64,000 bases of DNA, taken from the IMG/VR virus record IMGVR_UViG_3300022868_000015, positions 24,479 through 88,478 of that record. One strand, written 5' to 3'. A model generated the notes under the pieces. That model ran no database searches. It was not told the origin of the DNA and saw only the letters and a list, made by a program, of their open reading frames with translations. The stretch is from a virus. Both the position numbers and the translations under genes were made by a program. This document shows, one piece after another, positions 25,563 to 32,855 of this stretch (within the stretch, counting starts at the first letter, position 1; each line of letters starts with the position of its first letter).

Positions 25563-26016
25563 TTAAACCTTTAACAGGTGATATAATATGTGTATTATCC
25601 ATAGATGCGACCAATCCTTCATTGAATTGATATTGAACACTTTCATACATTTTAGTATTCATTGCAGGACATATAATTCTAGGAGTTTCTTTTGGAAGAG
25701 CGATAAATGTACTAGTCACGAAATCATCAGCGATTCCATGTGCAAATTTAGCCATAATATTAGCAGTTGCTGGTACACAGATAAAAGCATCACAATTTTG
25801 TGCTTCCACAATATGTGATACTATATTTGGATCATCATTCGTAATATAATTACCTGATATAGTTCCTATAACTGTGGGAGTTATAAAATTTAGAGCATTT
25901 TTAGTTGTCATAACTCTAACAATATAACCAGAGGCTTTTAAACCTGAAATAACATCAGCAACTTTATAGGCTGATATACCACCACTAATGGCTATTAATA
26001 TTGTTTTTGTGTTCAT
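25546..26016 (-). CDS. coaC: CoaC-like phosphopantothenoylcysteine decarboxylase, C-terminally truncated
   Basis: 156 residues. ISGGISAYKVADVI is the FMN-binding start of the HFCD flavoproteins; His68 in SHIVEAQNCDAF, PATANIMAKFA and Asn120 in ICPAMN match the catalytic His and Asn of CoaC. The family then needs a flap with a catalytic Cys (pattern A-C-G-x-x-G-x-G-R) right after the P-x-x-G-x-L segment. Here ISPVKGLM is followed by only four codons and a stop, so the Cys flap is absent. The enzyme may be inactive or limited to partial reactions. The lost end coincides with a fusion into a small duplicated gene. Confidence 0.75.
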   Translation of the reverse strand: MNTKTILIAISGGISAYKVADVISGLKASGYIVRVMTTKNALNFITPTVIGTISGNYITNDDPNIVSHIVEAQNCDAFICVPATANIMAKFAHGIADDFVTSTFIALPKETPRIICPAMNTKMYESVQYQFNEGLVASMDNTHIISPVKGLMVKGK

Positions 26017-26187
26017 TTATAAGTTCTTTATGCGATTTAATTTCAAAATAATCATCGAGAAATTTAATCAATTCTTTATATTATATTTTTCATCACCACT
26101 ACTACTATATACTGTGAAAGATTTAACCGTAGATAAATTAAGTCTTTTGTTCTTTACTTTTATCCAAAGATCTTGTTTATTATTCAT
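25984..26187 (-). pseudogene. Frameshifted paralog of 26180-26434
   Basis: From ATG at 26187 the frame encodes NNKQDLWIKVKNKRLNLSTV and stops after SSGDEKYNIKN. A second frame continues with ELIKFLDDYFEIKSHKELIN and ends at 25984. Combined, they parallel 26180-26434 (QDYWIKLNEKG, then KFVDFLNKYFDVRTVEEAIE). The gene is broken by a single-base shift near 26070 and overlaps the coaC start. Confidence 0.6.
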
Positions 26188-26434
26188 ATTCTTCTATTGC
26201 CTCCTCAACTGTTCTTACATCAAAATATTTATTTAGGAAATCAACGAATTTCTTTCTATCATCTTCATTTCCAAACCAACAATCATGACATTCTTTTTCA
26301 TAATCATAGAGTTCAATACAAAATGGCCCACTACCATATTTTTTAAAGTATCTAATATTCTTTAAATTTATAGTATGCCCATTTTCCCCCTTCTCATTTA
26401 ATTTAATCCAATAATCTTGTTCATTTAACGACAT
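26180..26434 (-). CDS. Small PH-like hypothetical protein
   Basis: 84 residues starting MSLNEQDYWIKLNEKGENGH. The run INLKNIRYFKKYGSGPFCIE and a final helix KKFVDFLNKYFDV suggest a short beta-sheet plus helix fold, comparable to small PH-like proteins. A broken paralog follows directly downstream. No function recognised. Confidence 0.45.
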   Translation of the reverse strand: MSLNEQDYWIKLNEKGENGHTINLKNIRYFKKYGSGPFCIELYDYEKECHDCWFGNEDDRKKFVDFLNKYFDVRTVEEAIEEYE

Positions 26435-26437
26435 ATC

Positions 26438-26683
26438 TTACATTTTAGGGTAAATAAATTCTTTTCTAACTTTAGTCTCTATAGTTACATAATTATCAGA
26501 CAATTCAACAATTCTACCATCCATTCCATCTGAAAGTTGATTAAATTTAACATCATCACCTTTTCTCATACATTTTCTATATTTTCGAGCAATTCTCTCT
26601 TTTTTAACTGATTTTATAATTCTATAAAATATATAACCTATAATACAAATTATACCTATTGCAAATAATATTTTTATTGTCAT
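26438..26683 (-). CDS. Single-span membrane protein with small beta domain
   Basis: 81 residues. An N-terminal membrane helix (TIKILFAIGIICIIGYIFYR) is followed by a basic stretch and then a small domain DDVKFNQLSDGMDGRIVELS that looks like an SH3/KOW-type barrel. The start codon overlaps the stop of the small G-L-L-tagged gene upstream in an ATGA overlap. Confidence 0.5.
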   Translation of the reverse strand: MTIKILFAIGIICIIGYIFYRIIKSVKKERIARKYRKCMRKGDDVKFNQLSDGMDGRIVELSDNYVTIETKVRKEFIYPKM

Positions 26684-26838
26684 AATAATCCTAAATCTTT
26701 TCCATTAAGATAATCAGCTAATCTTTCTTTTAATATATCGGCCAATTCATCTTCTGTTAATATTTCTCTTAATTTACTCATGATAATATCGTAATTTAAT
26801 GGTTCATCAATACTACAAAAATCTTCATCATTACTCAT
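26680..26838 (-). CDS. 52-residue protein with G-L-L end tag
   Basis: Starts MSNDEDFCSIDEPLNYDIIM and ends LADYLNGKDLGLL. Acidic and helical, otherwise unrecognised. The stop is fused with the next start in an ATGA overlap. It is the first gene of the long minus-strand block; the region 26840-26920 upstream is the divergent promoter zone toward 26995. Confidence 0.55.
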   Translation of the reverse strand: MSNDEDFCSIDEPLNYDIIMSKLREILTEDELADILKERLADYLNGKDLGLL

Positions 26839-26919
26839 TTATTCATTTATTTTTTAATCAACTGTAATATACAAAAAAATTTTAAATAAAAAAACGTGTT
26901 ATAAAAATTAAGAAGTTTA

Positions 26920-26931
26920 TTTTAATATATA
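26920..26931 (+). promoter_or_regulatory. Putative phage promoter element TTTTAATATATA
   Basis: A full match to the recurring element, in the divergent gap between 26838 and 26955. It points toward the mini-ORF and the tagged gene at 26995. Confidence 0.5.
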
Positions 26932-26954
26932 TTTCAAAAGATCTTAATAGTTTA

Positions 26955-26990
26955 ATGAAAAATTACGAACAATTTATTAAAGAAATATAA
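26955..26990 (+). CDS. 11-residue ORF consisting only of a capsid-tag-like peptide
   Basis: ATG AAA AAT TAC ... ATA TAA encodes MKNYEQFIKEI and nothing more. This is a near match to the T4 internal-protein targeting peptide MKTYQEFIAE and to the starts of many proteins in this window. It sits 4 bp ahead of a tagged gene and directly behind a promoter-like element. It may be the leftover of a deleted tagged gene, or a translated leader peptide. Confidence 0.45.
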   Translation: MKNYEQFIKEI

Positions 26991-26994
26991 AATA

Positions 26995-27396
26995 ATGAAA
27001 CATTTAAAAACATATGAAAATATAAAAGATTTTGACAAAAATAAAGAAGATCTAATAAAAATGACAGTTAAATATCGAAATGAAATTGCTGATAAAATTT
27101 ATAGTCTTGAAAAATATACCAAATCTAGAATAATAGAAATACCATTTAATTCTCATCCTAAATATGATTTAATAAGAATTGAATGGTGTGATGTTGAAAA
27201 GATGACAAGTTTTGATATTGATATTGATATTTGTGCTGTTGGTGAAGGTTTAAACCACCTTGTTTTTTGGTTAAACCAAGGAAAAATTACTAAATCTCGT
27301 AATTTTAATAAGAAAGTTTACGATGAAATTATAAAAACTATAATGGACGATAATTTAGAACAATATTTAATATCAAATAGAATGGGATTATTATGA
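26995..27396 (+). CDS. Two-end-tagged hypothetical protein
   Basis: 133 residues. Starts MKHLKTYENIKDF and ends YLISNRMGLL, the full two-end signature. The core is unrecognised: a helix, then IRIEWCDVEKMTSFDIDIDI and CAVGEGLNHLVFW. It converges on the gene at 27398 with one base between the stops. Confidence 0.6.
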   Translation: MKHLKTYENIKDFDKNKEDLIKMTVKYRNEIADKIYSLEKYTKSRIIEIPFNSHPKYDLIRIEWCDVEKMTSFDIDIDICAVGEGLNHLVFWLNQGKITKSRNFNKKVYDEIIKTIMDDNLEQYLISNRMGLL

Positions 27397-27397
27397 T

Positions 27398-27880
27398 TTA
27401 TAATAAACCCATTTTTCTAGCTTCAAGTTTTTCTTCAATATCAAAATCAGGATCGAATAAAATATCATATATTTTCAATATTAGATACTTCTGAATTTTA
27501 TGTCCAAAATCATCTATATTATACTCATCATCACCTATTTCATTCACAATTGATATGTGCCATAATTCTTTGATTTCAAAATCATCTTGTTTTTGTCCCA
27601 TATAATGTTCATTTTTCCAAAATAAAATATATTTTATATCCTTATTAAATCCTTCTTCTTCTAATTTAAATGGTTTTATTGGAATAAATACTTCGTAATC
27701 ATTACCTTTTTTAATATGATATTTTGTGAATATTTTAGTAGCTTTATTGTAAAGTTTTTCTAATCAATCTTCAACAAGATCAATCATCTCTTTTTCACTT
27801 TTTTTCAATTTCTCCTTAGCATCTGCAACAATACTAATATATTCATCATATTTCTTTAATTTATTTCTTAATTCACTCAT
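27398..27880 (-). pseudogene. End-tagged gene interrupted by an in-frame TGA
   Basis: One continuous frame of 160 codons starts MSELRNKLKKYDEYISIVAD at 27880 and ends KLEARKMGLL, broken by a single TGA at 27764-27766 in the sequence LVED-stop-LEKLYNKATKIF. Everything after the stop remains in frame and reads like a normal protein. TGG to TGA would explain it. TGA is used as an ordinary stop in many neighbouring genes, so reassignment is unlikely. The C-terminal part could restart at an internal ATG (MGQKQDDFEIKEL). Confidence 0.7.
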
Positions 27881-27896
27881 ATTATTATTTATTAAA

Positions 27897-27922
27897 AAAG
27901 GTTACTATTAATAGTAACCTTT
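27897..27922 (-). terminator. Rho-independent terminator
   Basis: A perfect 12-bp stem (AAAGGTTACTAT / ATAGTAACCTTT) with a two-base loop, followed by T6 on the minus strand. It lies downstream of the gene ending at 27961. Confidence 0.8.
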
Positions 27923-27960
27923 GAAGTAAAGTCTTTATGACTTGGCTTTAATCACCACGA

Positions 27961-28350
27961 TTAAAGGGTGTCTTTTTCCCAAGGAAGAACAGGATCTACC
28001 TTAATTGAATCTGGGATAATATCAAATGCTTTTACTATATTTTTCATAACTGAAGTAGATTCTTTATCATCATATGCTCTAAAATTAAAAGCATAAAATG
28101 TAGCTTGTCCTTCTTTTACTGTATCATTTACTTCACTAAGGTCTTGCCAATCAAAATTATCATTTTTAATATCATAATAATTTAATAATTTTTTAAGATT
28201 CTTAGTATTTTCCTCTTGTGAAGTAGTAATATTATTCACCACAAAATTTACTTTATATAAATCACCACCGTCACCATCATTTTGACGAAATCCTATTTTA
28301 CTACCGGGACCTTTATATTCATTTATAAAATCATTAAATGTTGTTTTCAT
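27961..28350 (-). CDS. Tagged hypothetical protein, paralog of 28368-28592 at its start
   Basis: 129 residues starting MKTTFNDFINEYKG, an excellent Y/F-x-x-F-I-x-E tag. The core DLYKVNFVVNNITTSQEENT and the strand-helix pattern resemble the tandem neighbour and suggest a two-repeat ferredoxin-like fold. It ends LPWEKDTL. A strong terminator follows. Function unknown. Confidence 0.55.
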   Translation of the reverse strand: MKTTFNDFINEYKGPGSKIGFRQNDGDGGDLYKVNFVVNNITTSQEENTKNLKKLLNYYDIKNDNFDWQDLSEVNDTVKEGQATFYAFNFRAYDDKESTSVMKNIVKAFDIIPDSIKVDPVLPWEKDTL

Positions 28351-28367
28351 TTTAATTGTTTAATTTT

Positions 28368-28592
28368 TTATGATTCAAATTTACATTTTACACCAAAAGG
28401 TTTAGCAATTTTTTTATATTTGTTTATTGTTTCTTCATCACCAGAAATCATAAATATAACTTTTGAACTATCATCTTTTTCTAGGTTTTTATTATTATAT
28501 TTTTTTTGTATTTCTTTTTTAAATCCAGATAAATCACCATCTGTACAAACAAGGAAATCTTCATTTATAAAATCATTAAATGTTGTTTTCAT
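28368..28592 (-). CDS. Small tagged hypothetical protein
   Basis: 74 residues. The first ten residues MKTTFNDFIN are identical to 27961-28350, while the rest (ending VKCKFES) differs, so the tag-bearing 5' end has been copied in front of a different core. A TATATATTGAA element lies upstream. Confidence 0.55.
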   Translation of the reverse strand: MKTTFNDFINEDFLVCTDGDLSGFKKEIQKKYNNKNLEKDDSSKVIFMISGDEETINKYKKIAKPFGVKCKFES

Positions 28593-28626
28593 TTTAAATT
28601 GTATATTTTATCTATATATTGAATTT

Positions 28627-29400
28627 TTAAATTAGAAATTCTTTATAAGATTTTATTTCATGAGTTGGAATAGTTGGACTTAATGTAGGTCTCTTTCTCT
28701 CTTTATTTTCTTTAGGTTCAACAGAATTATAAAAAAATACACTTAATCTATGTCTAATAAAATCTTTAGCATTTGATAATTTATCTGTTTCTCTATAATC
28801 ACTAAAATCATCTTCAAGAGAATCAACATCAGATTTTTTCTTATATGTCATATCTGAATAATCATATAAATAATCATATTCAGGTAAAAATTTTATTTCA
28901 ATATCTTTAGTAAATTCACCATTAATTTTGAAAACATTCATTTTATCATTCAAATCCATCAACTTTTCATAATCTTCCTTCTTTTTATTCCTATTAGTAT
29001 AATATAAAACTAATGTACCATCAGTCATTGTAGATTTTTTACTATCATATTGCAATTTAATACCTTTATCTTTTAACCAAGCTTCTATAACTTCTGTTTC
29101 TAAAGGTTCAATAGCAACATCATAAAACAAATCATCAATATTTTTTGATGTAACTTCACTATATGTCATTAATATTTCATCCTTTAAATCATTAATGAAA
29201 TTCTTATATTTATCTTTTTGTTCTTTACTCCAATTTATTAAAGGTTTTTCTTTCATAGGGTTAAATTTTTTATGTAATTTATACATTAAATTATTCCATT
29301 TACCATAAAGATTCTTAGAACCTAAAACTCTTAGGTCACCATTCTTATAAAATTTTCTAAAATCTGTTTTCTCTGAATAATTTTCAAATCTGTAAATCAT
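28627..29400 (-). CDS. Tagged hypothetical protein
   Basis: 257 residues starting MIYRFENYSEKTDFRKFYKN. Not recognised. It contains a conserved-looking segment TDGTLVLYYTNRNKKKEDY and a C-terminal region rich in Asp, Glu and Pro ending HEIKSYKEFLI. That end repeats the tag pattern (Y-K-E-F-L-I) in reverse position, at the C-terminus. A promoter-like element is five bases upstream of the ATG. Confidence 0.5.
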   Translation of the reverse strand: MIYRFENYSEKTDFRKFYKNGDLRVLGSKNLYGKWNNLMYKLHKKFNPMKEKPLINWSKEQKDKYKNFINDLKDEILMTYSEVTSKNIDDLFYDVAIEPLETEVIEAWLKDKGIKLQYDSKKSTMTDGTLVLYYTNRNKKKEDYEKLMDLNDKMNVFKINGEFTKDIEIKFLPEYDYLYDYSDMTYKKKSDVDSLEDDFSDYRETDKLSNAKDFIRHRLSVFFYNSVEPKENKERKRPTLSPTIPTHEIKSYKEFLI

Positions 29401-29405
29401 GAAGC

Positions 29406-29416
29406 TATATATTAAA
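29406..29416 (-). promoter_or_regulatory. Putative phage promoter element TTTAATATATA
   Basis: On the minus strand TTTAATATATA ends five bases before the ATG at 29400, so a transcript starting just behind it would be leaderless or nearly so. Confidence 0.45.
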
Positions 29417-29448
29417 TTTTTAAAGCAAATTCATTTAATATATTAAAA

Positions 29449-29459
29449 TTTAATATATA
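29449..29459 (+). promoter_or_regulatory. Putative phage promoter element TTTAATATATA
   Basis: Faces the HNH endonuclease gene (ATG at 29504), and forms a divergent pair with the minus-strand copy 33 bp away. Confidence 0.45.
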
Positions 29460-29503
29460 AAATAATCTAAACCTTTTTCTTAATTAAAATTAGTAAGTAA
29501 ATA

Positions 29504-30214
29504 ATGAAAATTTGTAGTAAATGTAAAGAAGAGAAACCAAAAGAAAATTTCTATAAATGTCTGAGTTCAAAAGATGGATATACATATAACTGCAAAGATT
29601 GCAAAAGATTGTTAGGTATCGAATATAGGGAGAAGAATAAGGAAAAATTGAAAGAGTATAAGAAAGAGTATAATAAAAAAGCTAGAAAAAATTACCCAGA
29701 AAAGCACCAAGAATGGTTAAGAAATTATAGAAAGAATAACAAAGAAAAAGTCAATTTAAATCAAAGAGAATATAGAAAGGATAATTCAGAATTGAAGGAG
29801 AAAAGAAATATCTATATGAAAGAAAAGAAAAAGAATGATCCTGTTTTTAAATTAAAACACAGAATTAGGATAAATATTGTAACATCAATTAAAAATGGTG
29901 GTTATGTGAAGAAAAATAAAACAGAAGAAATACTAGGATGTTCTTTTGAAGAATTTAAAAATCATATAGAATCACAATTCAAAGAATGGATGACTTTTGA
30001 AAATCATGGTAAATATAACGGTGAATTTGAAAATGGCTGGGATTTAGATCATATAATACCACTATGTATAGCTAAAACTGAAGAAGAAACCATAAAATTA
30101 AATCATTTTACAAATTTTCAACCATTGTGTAGTAAAATCAACAGAGATGTTAAAAAAGGTAAAATTTTAAATCTCCCTACTCATCTCATCACACTCACAA
30201 AATTTTACCAATAA
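29504..30214 (+). CDS. HNH endonuclease, free-standing homing type
   Basis: 236 residues. An N-terminal zinc knuckle (C-S-K-C and C-K-D-C around 4-33), then a long helical segment rich in Y-R/K-K, then the HNH core: NGWDLDHIIPLCIAKTEEE followed by NHFTNFQPLCSKINRDVKKG. The DHI-I-P and N-x-Q-P-L-x-x-x-x-N residues are intact. This arrangement is common in phage homing endonucleases that spread between related genomes. Its last 16 codons overlap, on the opposite strand, the end of the HD gene, so it appears to have been inserted right against that gene. Confidence 0.8.
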   Translation: MKICSKCKEEKPKENFYKCLSSKDGYTYNCKDCKRLLGIEYREKNKEKLKEYKKEYNKKARKNYPEKHQEWLRNYRKNNKEKVNLNQREYRKDNSELKEKRNIYMKEKKKNDPVFKLKHRIRINIVTSIKNGGYVKKNKTEEILGCSFEEFKNHIESQFKEWMTFENHGKYNGEFENGWDLDHIIPLCIAKTEEETIKLNHFTNFQPLCSKINRDVKKGKILNLPTHLITLTKFYQ

Positions 30215-30658
30215 ATCAAAATATGGTTTATCTTCTAAAGCTTTTCTTTTAAATGGTCTTGACATCTTCTTAGAGTTATATAAGTGAATTCTCATGTGAT
30301 CTTGGCAAACACCATAAACTGTTTCTTTATCAGTAGTTATATCAGAAAACAAATCAAAATATTTATCAATATACTTTAATCCTGCTCTTTCATGCCCATA
30401 ATTAGTTATCTTTCTCTTACCATTATCTAATTCAGTTATTCTTTGAGTCTCTGGTTTACCTAAATCATGTAATATCGCACATACTAATAACTCAGGATGT
30501 TCAGGAAAATATTTTTTAGCGTGTTCAAACACTAACCTGTTATGTATATCAACCGGTCCTTCGGGGTGCCATTTTGGGTCTTGCTCACAATTAGCACACG
30601 CATCCCTTAATAATTTTGGGATTCTTTCCCATAATTCTTCAAACGTATAGTTTTTCAT
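30167..30658 (-). CDS. HD-domain phosphohydrolase
   Basis: 163 residues. CAILHDLGKPETQR holds the H-D metal ligands; an upstream His (VDIHNRLVFEHAKKYFPEHP) and the later YGVCQDHMRIH complete the HD set as in the HD domains linked to CCA-adding enzymes. It probably hydrolyses a phosphate ester such as a nucleotide; the substrate cannot be read from the sequence. The C-terminus overlaps the HNH gene tail-to-tail by 48 bp. Confidence 0.7.
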   Translation of the reverse strand: MKNYTFEELWERIPKLLRDACANCEQDPKWHPEGPVDIHNRLVFEHAKKYFPEHPELLVCAILHDLGKPETQRITELDNGKRKITNYGHERAGLKYIDKYFDLFSDITTDKETVYGVCQDHMRIHLYNSKKMSRPFKRKALEDKPYFDLLVKFCECDEMSREI

Positions 30659-30662
30659 AGTT

Positions 30663-31343
30663 TTATAAGTTTTCTTTTAAAATTTCAATTTTATCTGGGC
30701 TTATATTATCATAAGTAAAATAACCTAATCTATAATTTGGATCAGTATGTAATATTAACCTATCTTTATTGCAATCAATTTTTAATAAAAGGTAATTTTT
30801 ATCATTTAAATCAGTATTTTTAAGTTTTTTCAAAAGATTTTGATATTCATCAACTTCATCAAATAAATATAATCTTTCTGGATGTGCGGATAATCTCTTT
30901 TTAGATTTTGGATACAAACCTTTAGATAAAATACTCTTTTTATTTTTTTGTGGTGACAAGTGATATAATATATCTGGACAAATTATTGTATTTTTATATA
31001 ACCCATCATCATATTTAGATTCATATTTAATTATAACCTCTTTAGTATTTGATGGTAATTTATCAATTTCCTTAAAACTATTCTTTTTATTATCTTTAAG
31101 TATAACCCAATAATATGAAGGAAAATATCCAAGAACATAACATTGATGATTTGCTAATTCAACAATCTCAAAATCGTTAATATGTAAAGTTAAATTAAAA
31201 TCTAATTTATCTATTATTTCTAATTCATATTTAACACCTATTTGATCTAAATAAGTAGTTAAAGTTGACTTATATATGTTTATATTATGAGTTGTTATTA
31301 ACCCTTCTTTTATTTTTTCTATAAAATTCTCATACGTTTTCAT
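30663..31343 (-). CDS. Tagged protein with ADP-ribosyltransferase-like domain (paralog 3)
   Basis: 226 residues. MKTYENFIEKIKEG is the closest of the long proteins to the T4 capsid-targeting peptide. The C-terminal half has DILYHLSPQKNKKSILSKGL, YPKSKKRLSAHPERLYLFDE and RLILHTDPNYRLGYFTYDN, aligning with 3559-4248 and 4312-5046. The distance of 25 kb from those paralogs and the similar order with its neighbour (31355-31891 resembling 5320-5913) indicates that a two-gene block was duplicated. Activity inferred only. Confidence 0.55.
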   Translation of the reverse strand: MKTYENFIEKIKEGLITTHNINIYKSTLTTYLDQIGVKYELEIIDKLDFNLTLHINDFEIVELANHQCYVLGYFPSYYWVILKDNKKNSFKEIDKLPSNTKEVIIKYESKYDDGLYKNTIICPDILYHLSPQKNKKSILSKGLYPKSKKRLSAHPERLYLFDEVDEYQNLLKKLKNTDLNDKNYLLLKIDCNKDRLILHTDPNYRLGYFTYDNISPDKIEILKENL

Positions 31344-31354
31344 AATATTAATTT

Positions 31355-31891
31355 TTAAATTTTAAAATATAACGCCCAACCTAATTCATAAATATCTGTG
31401 TCTCTTTTATCCCAACTATCAACATATTTCATCATATATTGATATATCTTATCTTTTTTCTCAATTCCAGTAGCACCTATACAATATTCATCAACATCTA
31501 ATATTGTATCTAGGTCTTGTAATATATATGACAACTTACCAAAAACTTCCAAAGATTCATTAAGATGTGTTAGATATTCATAATTATCTTTATTAGAATC
31601 TTTTAAAGAAAATGATAGATGATATATTTTAGTATTTAGTTCTTTAAATAAATCAAACCTGTATTCTGTATTAGAATCCGTTATAAAGAAAATTTCATAT
31701 TTATTATCTTTATTTTCTAATGTATATTTTGTTTTAATACCATCAAACATTTCATTAACTTTAACAAAATTGTTTAACAGTGTAGATTTACTATTAGAAT
31801 GTATTGAATATTTATTTTTCTTATCAAGATAATAAGTATCATATTTTTCTTGATAAGACATAAAATGTTCAAATTTAACTAATATATTCAT
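31355..31891 (-). CDS. Phage conserved protein, paralog of 5320-5913
   Basis: 178 residues. YEIFFITDSNTEYRFDLFKE and a following strand-helix (LSFSLKDSNKDNYEYLTHLN, then SLEVFGKLSYILQDLD) match the 5320 protein residue by residue in places. N-terminal MNILVKFEHFMSYQEKY is a diverged tag. Placed next to an ART-like paralog, as is its counterpart, so the pair may act together. No catalytic motif recognised. Confidence 0.5.
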   Translation of the reverse strand: MNILVKFEHFMSYQEKYDTYYLDKKNKYSIHSNSKSTLLNNFVKVNEMFDGIKTKYTLENKDNKYEIFFITDSNTEYRFDLFKELNTKIYHLSFSLKDSNKDNYEYLTHLNESLEVFGKLSYILQDLDTILDVDEYCIGATGIEKKDKIYQYMMKYVDSWDKRDTDIYELGWALYFKI

Positions 31892-31894
31892 ATT

Positions 31895-32374
31895 CTATTT
31901 AATCTGTTTTTCTTCTTTTGGGTCATCTTCAATCCTAATTGGTACAAACAAATCATAACCATTATCATCTTCAAAATGGTTAATTTTGTCTTGTCTCCAA
32001 CCAAATTTATATCTCATATATTGAAATTCTTGACCATCCCACATAGCAACATCACTGTTTCTACATTTACCATAATAATAAACACCAATCTGTAATTCAT
32101 CTTTTGGTATTGATCCACATTCAATTAATTTATCAACTTGATATTGTTCAATAGGATTAGGAAGATTTGGTATATCTTCTTCAACTTTAAAAGGTTTAAG
32201 ATTATCCCAATATTCTTTTAATATTCTTTTATTTTCTATTTTTTGCCCTTCTTTAGTTTTTTGTAATACAATTGCTCTTATTTCAGGTTCAGCATCTTTT
32301 AATGATGTCATTCGATCTCCATATGACATATTCATATATTTATCAACTTGTTCCATAGTTTTAATTTTATTCAT
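31895..32374 (-). CDS. Hypothetical protein
   Basis: 159 residues. The C-terminal half contains IGVYYYGKCRNSDVAMWDGQ and FGWRQDKINHFEDDNGYDLF, a segment that I recognise from phage proteins of unknown function. The N-terminal half is helical (MEQVDKYMNMSYGDRMTSLK). A TTTTAATATATA element lies at 32394-32405 upstream. Confidence 0.5.
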   Translation of the reverse strand: MNKIKTMEQVDKYMNMSYGDRMTSLKDAEPEIRAIVLQKTKEGQKIENKRILKEYWDNLKPFKVEEDIPNLPNPIEQYQVDKLIECGSIPKDELQIGVYYYGKCRNSDVAMWDGQEFQYMRYKFGWRQDKINHFEDDNGYDLFVPIRIEDDPKEEKQIK

Positions 32375-32393
32375 TTTCGGTCATTTTTATTTT

Positions 32394-32405
32394 TATATAT
32401 TAAAA
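32394..32405 (-). promoter_or_regulatory. Putative phage promoter element TTTTAATATATA
   Basis: Read on the minus strand, upstream of the ATG at 32374. It overlaps the base of a terminator hairpin for the preceding gene, a compact terminator-promoter junction. Confidence 0.45.
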
Positions 32406-32409
32406 ATTT

Positions 32410-32436
32410 AAAATGGTGTAAAAATTACACCATTTT
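32410..32436 (-). terminator. Rho-independent terminator
   Basis: Twelve-base stem AAAATGGTGTAA / TTACACCATTTT with a three-base loop, immediately after the stop of the minus-strand gene at 32440. Confidence 0.75.
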
Positions 32437-32439
32437 ATA

Positions 32440-32778
32440 TTATTCCGTTACTTCATCATATATATCTTCCACGTATTCTTTAGTTGGTTTAATTACATTT
32501 TCTTTCGTGTAATCTACACCTTTCCTAATTTTACTTCCAACTGTATCAGCGTTTAACGTGTTTCCCACATCTTCTTTAATTTTATTAATGTTTGAATCAT
32601 TATCCCATGCATCTTTAAAAGCAGGAACAACTTCAGTTTTAAACTTGTTAACAGCTTCATTTAATTCTCTTTTCGTTTCTTTTGACATTATTTTCTTTTC
32701 TTCAGGATTTCCCAAATCAACGTACCAAAAAAGTAATACAACAAGTATAAGTCCAGCGATTCCTAATATTTTTTTCAT
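32440..32778 (-). CDS. Membrane-anchored YtxH-like helical protein
   Basis: 112 residues. A short N-terminal hydrophobic segment (ILGIAGLILVVLLFWYV), possibly a signal anchor, is followed by an amphipathic helical region with repeated V-x-x-x-V/I spacing (RKGVDYTKENVIKPTKEYVE). The pattern resembles YtxH-type or late-embryogenesis-like helical proteins. No catalytic role is suggested. It stands alone between a terminator and a divergent promoter. Confidence 0.5.
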   Translation of the reverse strand: MKKILGIAGLILVVLLFWYVDLGNPEEKKIMSKETKRELNEAVNKFKTEVVPAFKDAWDNDSNINKIKEDVGNTLNADTVGSKIRKGVDYTKENVIKPTKEYVEDIYDEVTE

Positions 32779-32839
32779 AGTTTTTAGTTTTTGTAGTTTA
32801 TATTATCATAATATAAGAAATTTGTTCTTAAATAAAAAA

Positions 32840-32850
32840 TTTAATATATA
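32840..32850 (+). promoter_or_regulatory. Putative phage promoter element TTTAATATATA
   Basis: Ends five bases before the GTG start at 32856, as does the copy at 47913-47924, so transcription would start almost at the initiation codon. Confidence 0.5.
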
Positions 32851-32855
32851 GAACC

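Noticed and set aside
27764-27766. TGA recoded as tryptophan in this genome
   Set aside because: Many neighbouring genes, for example those ending at 33718, 51345, 51647 and 52054, use TGA as their stop within ATGA overlaps.
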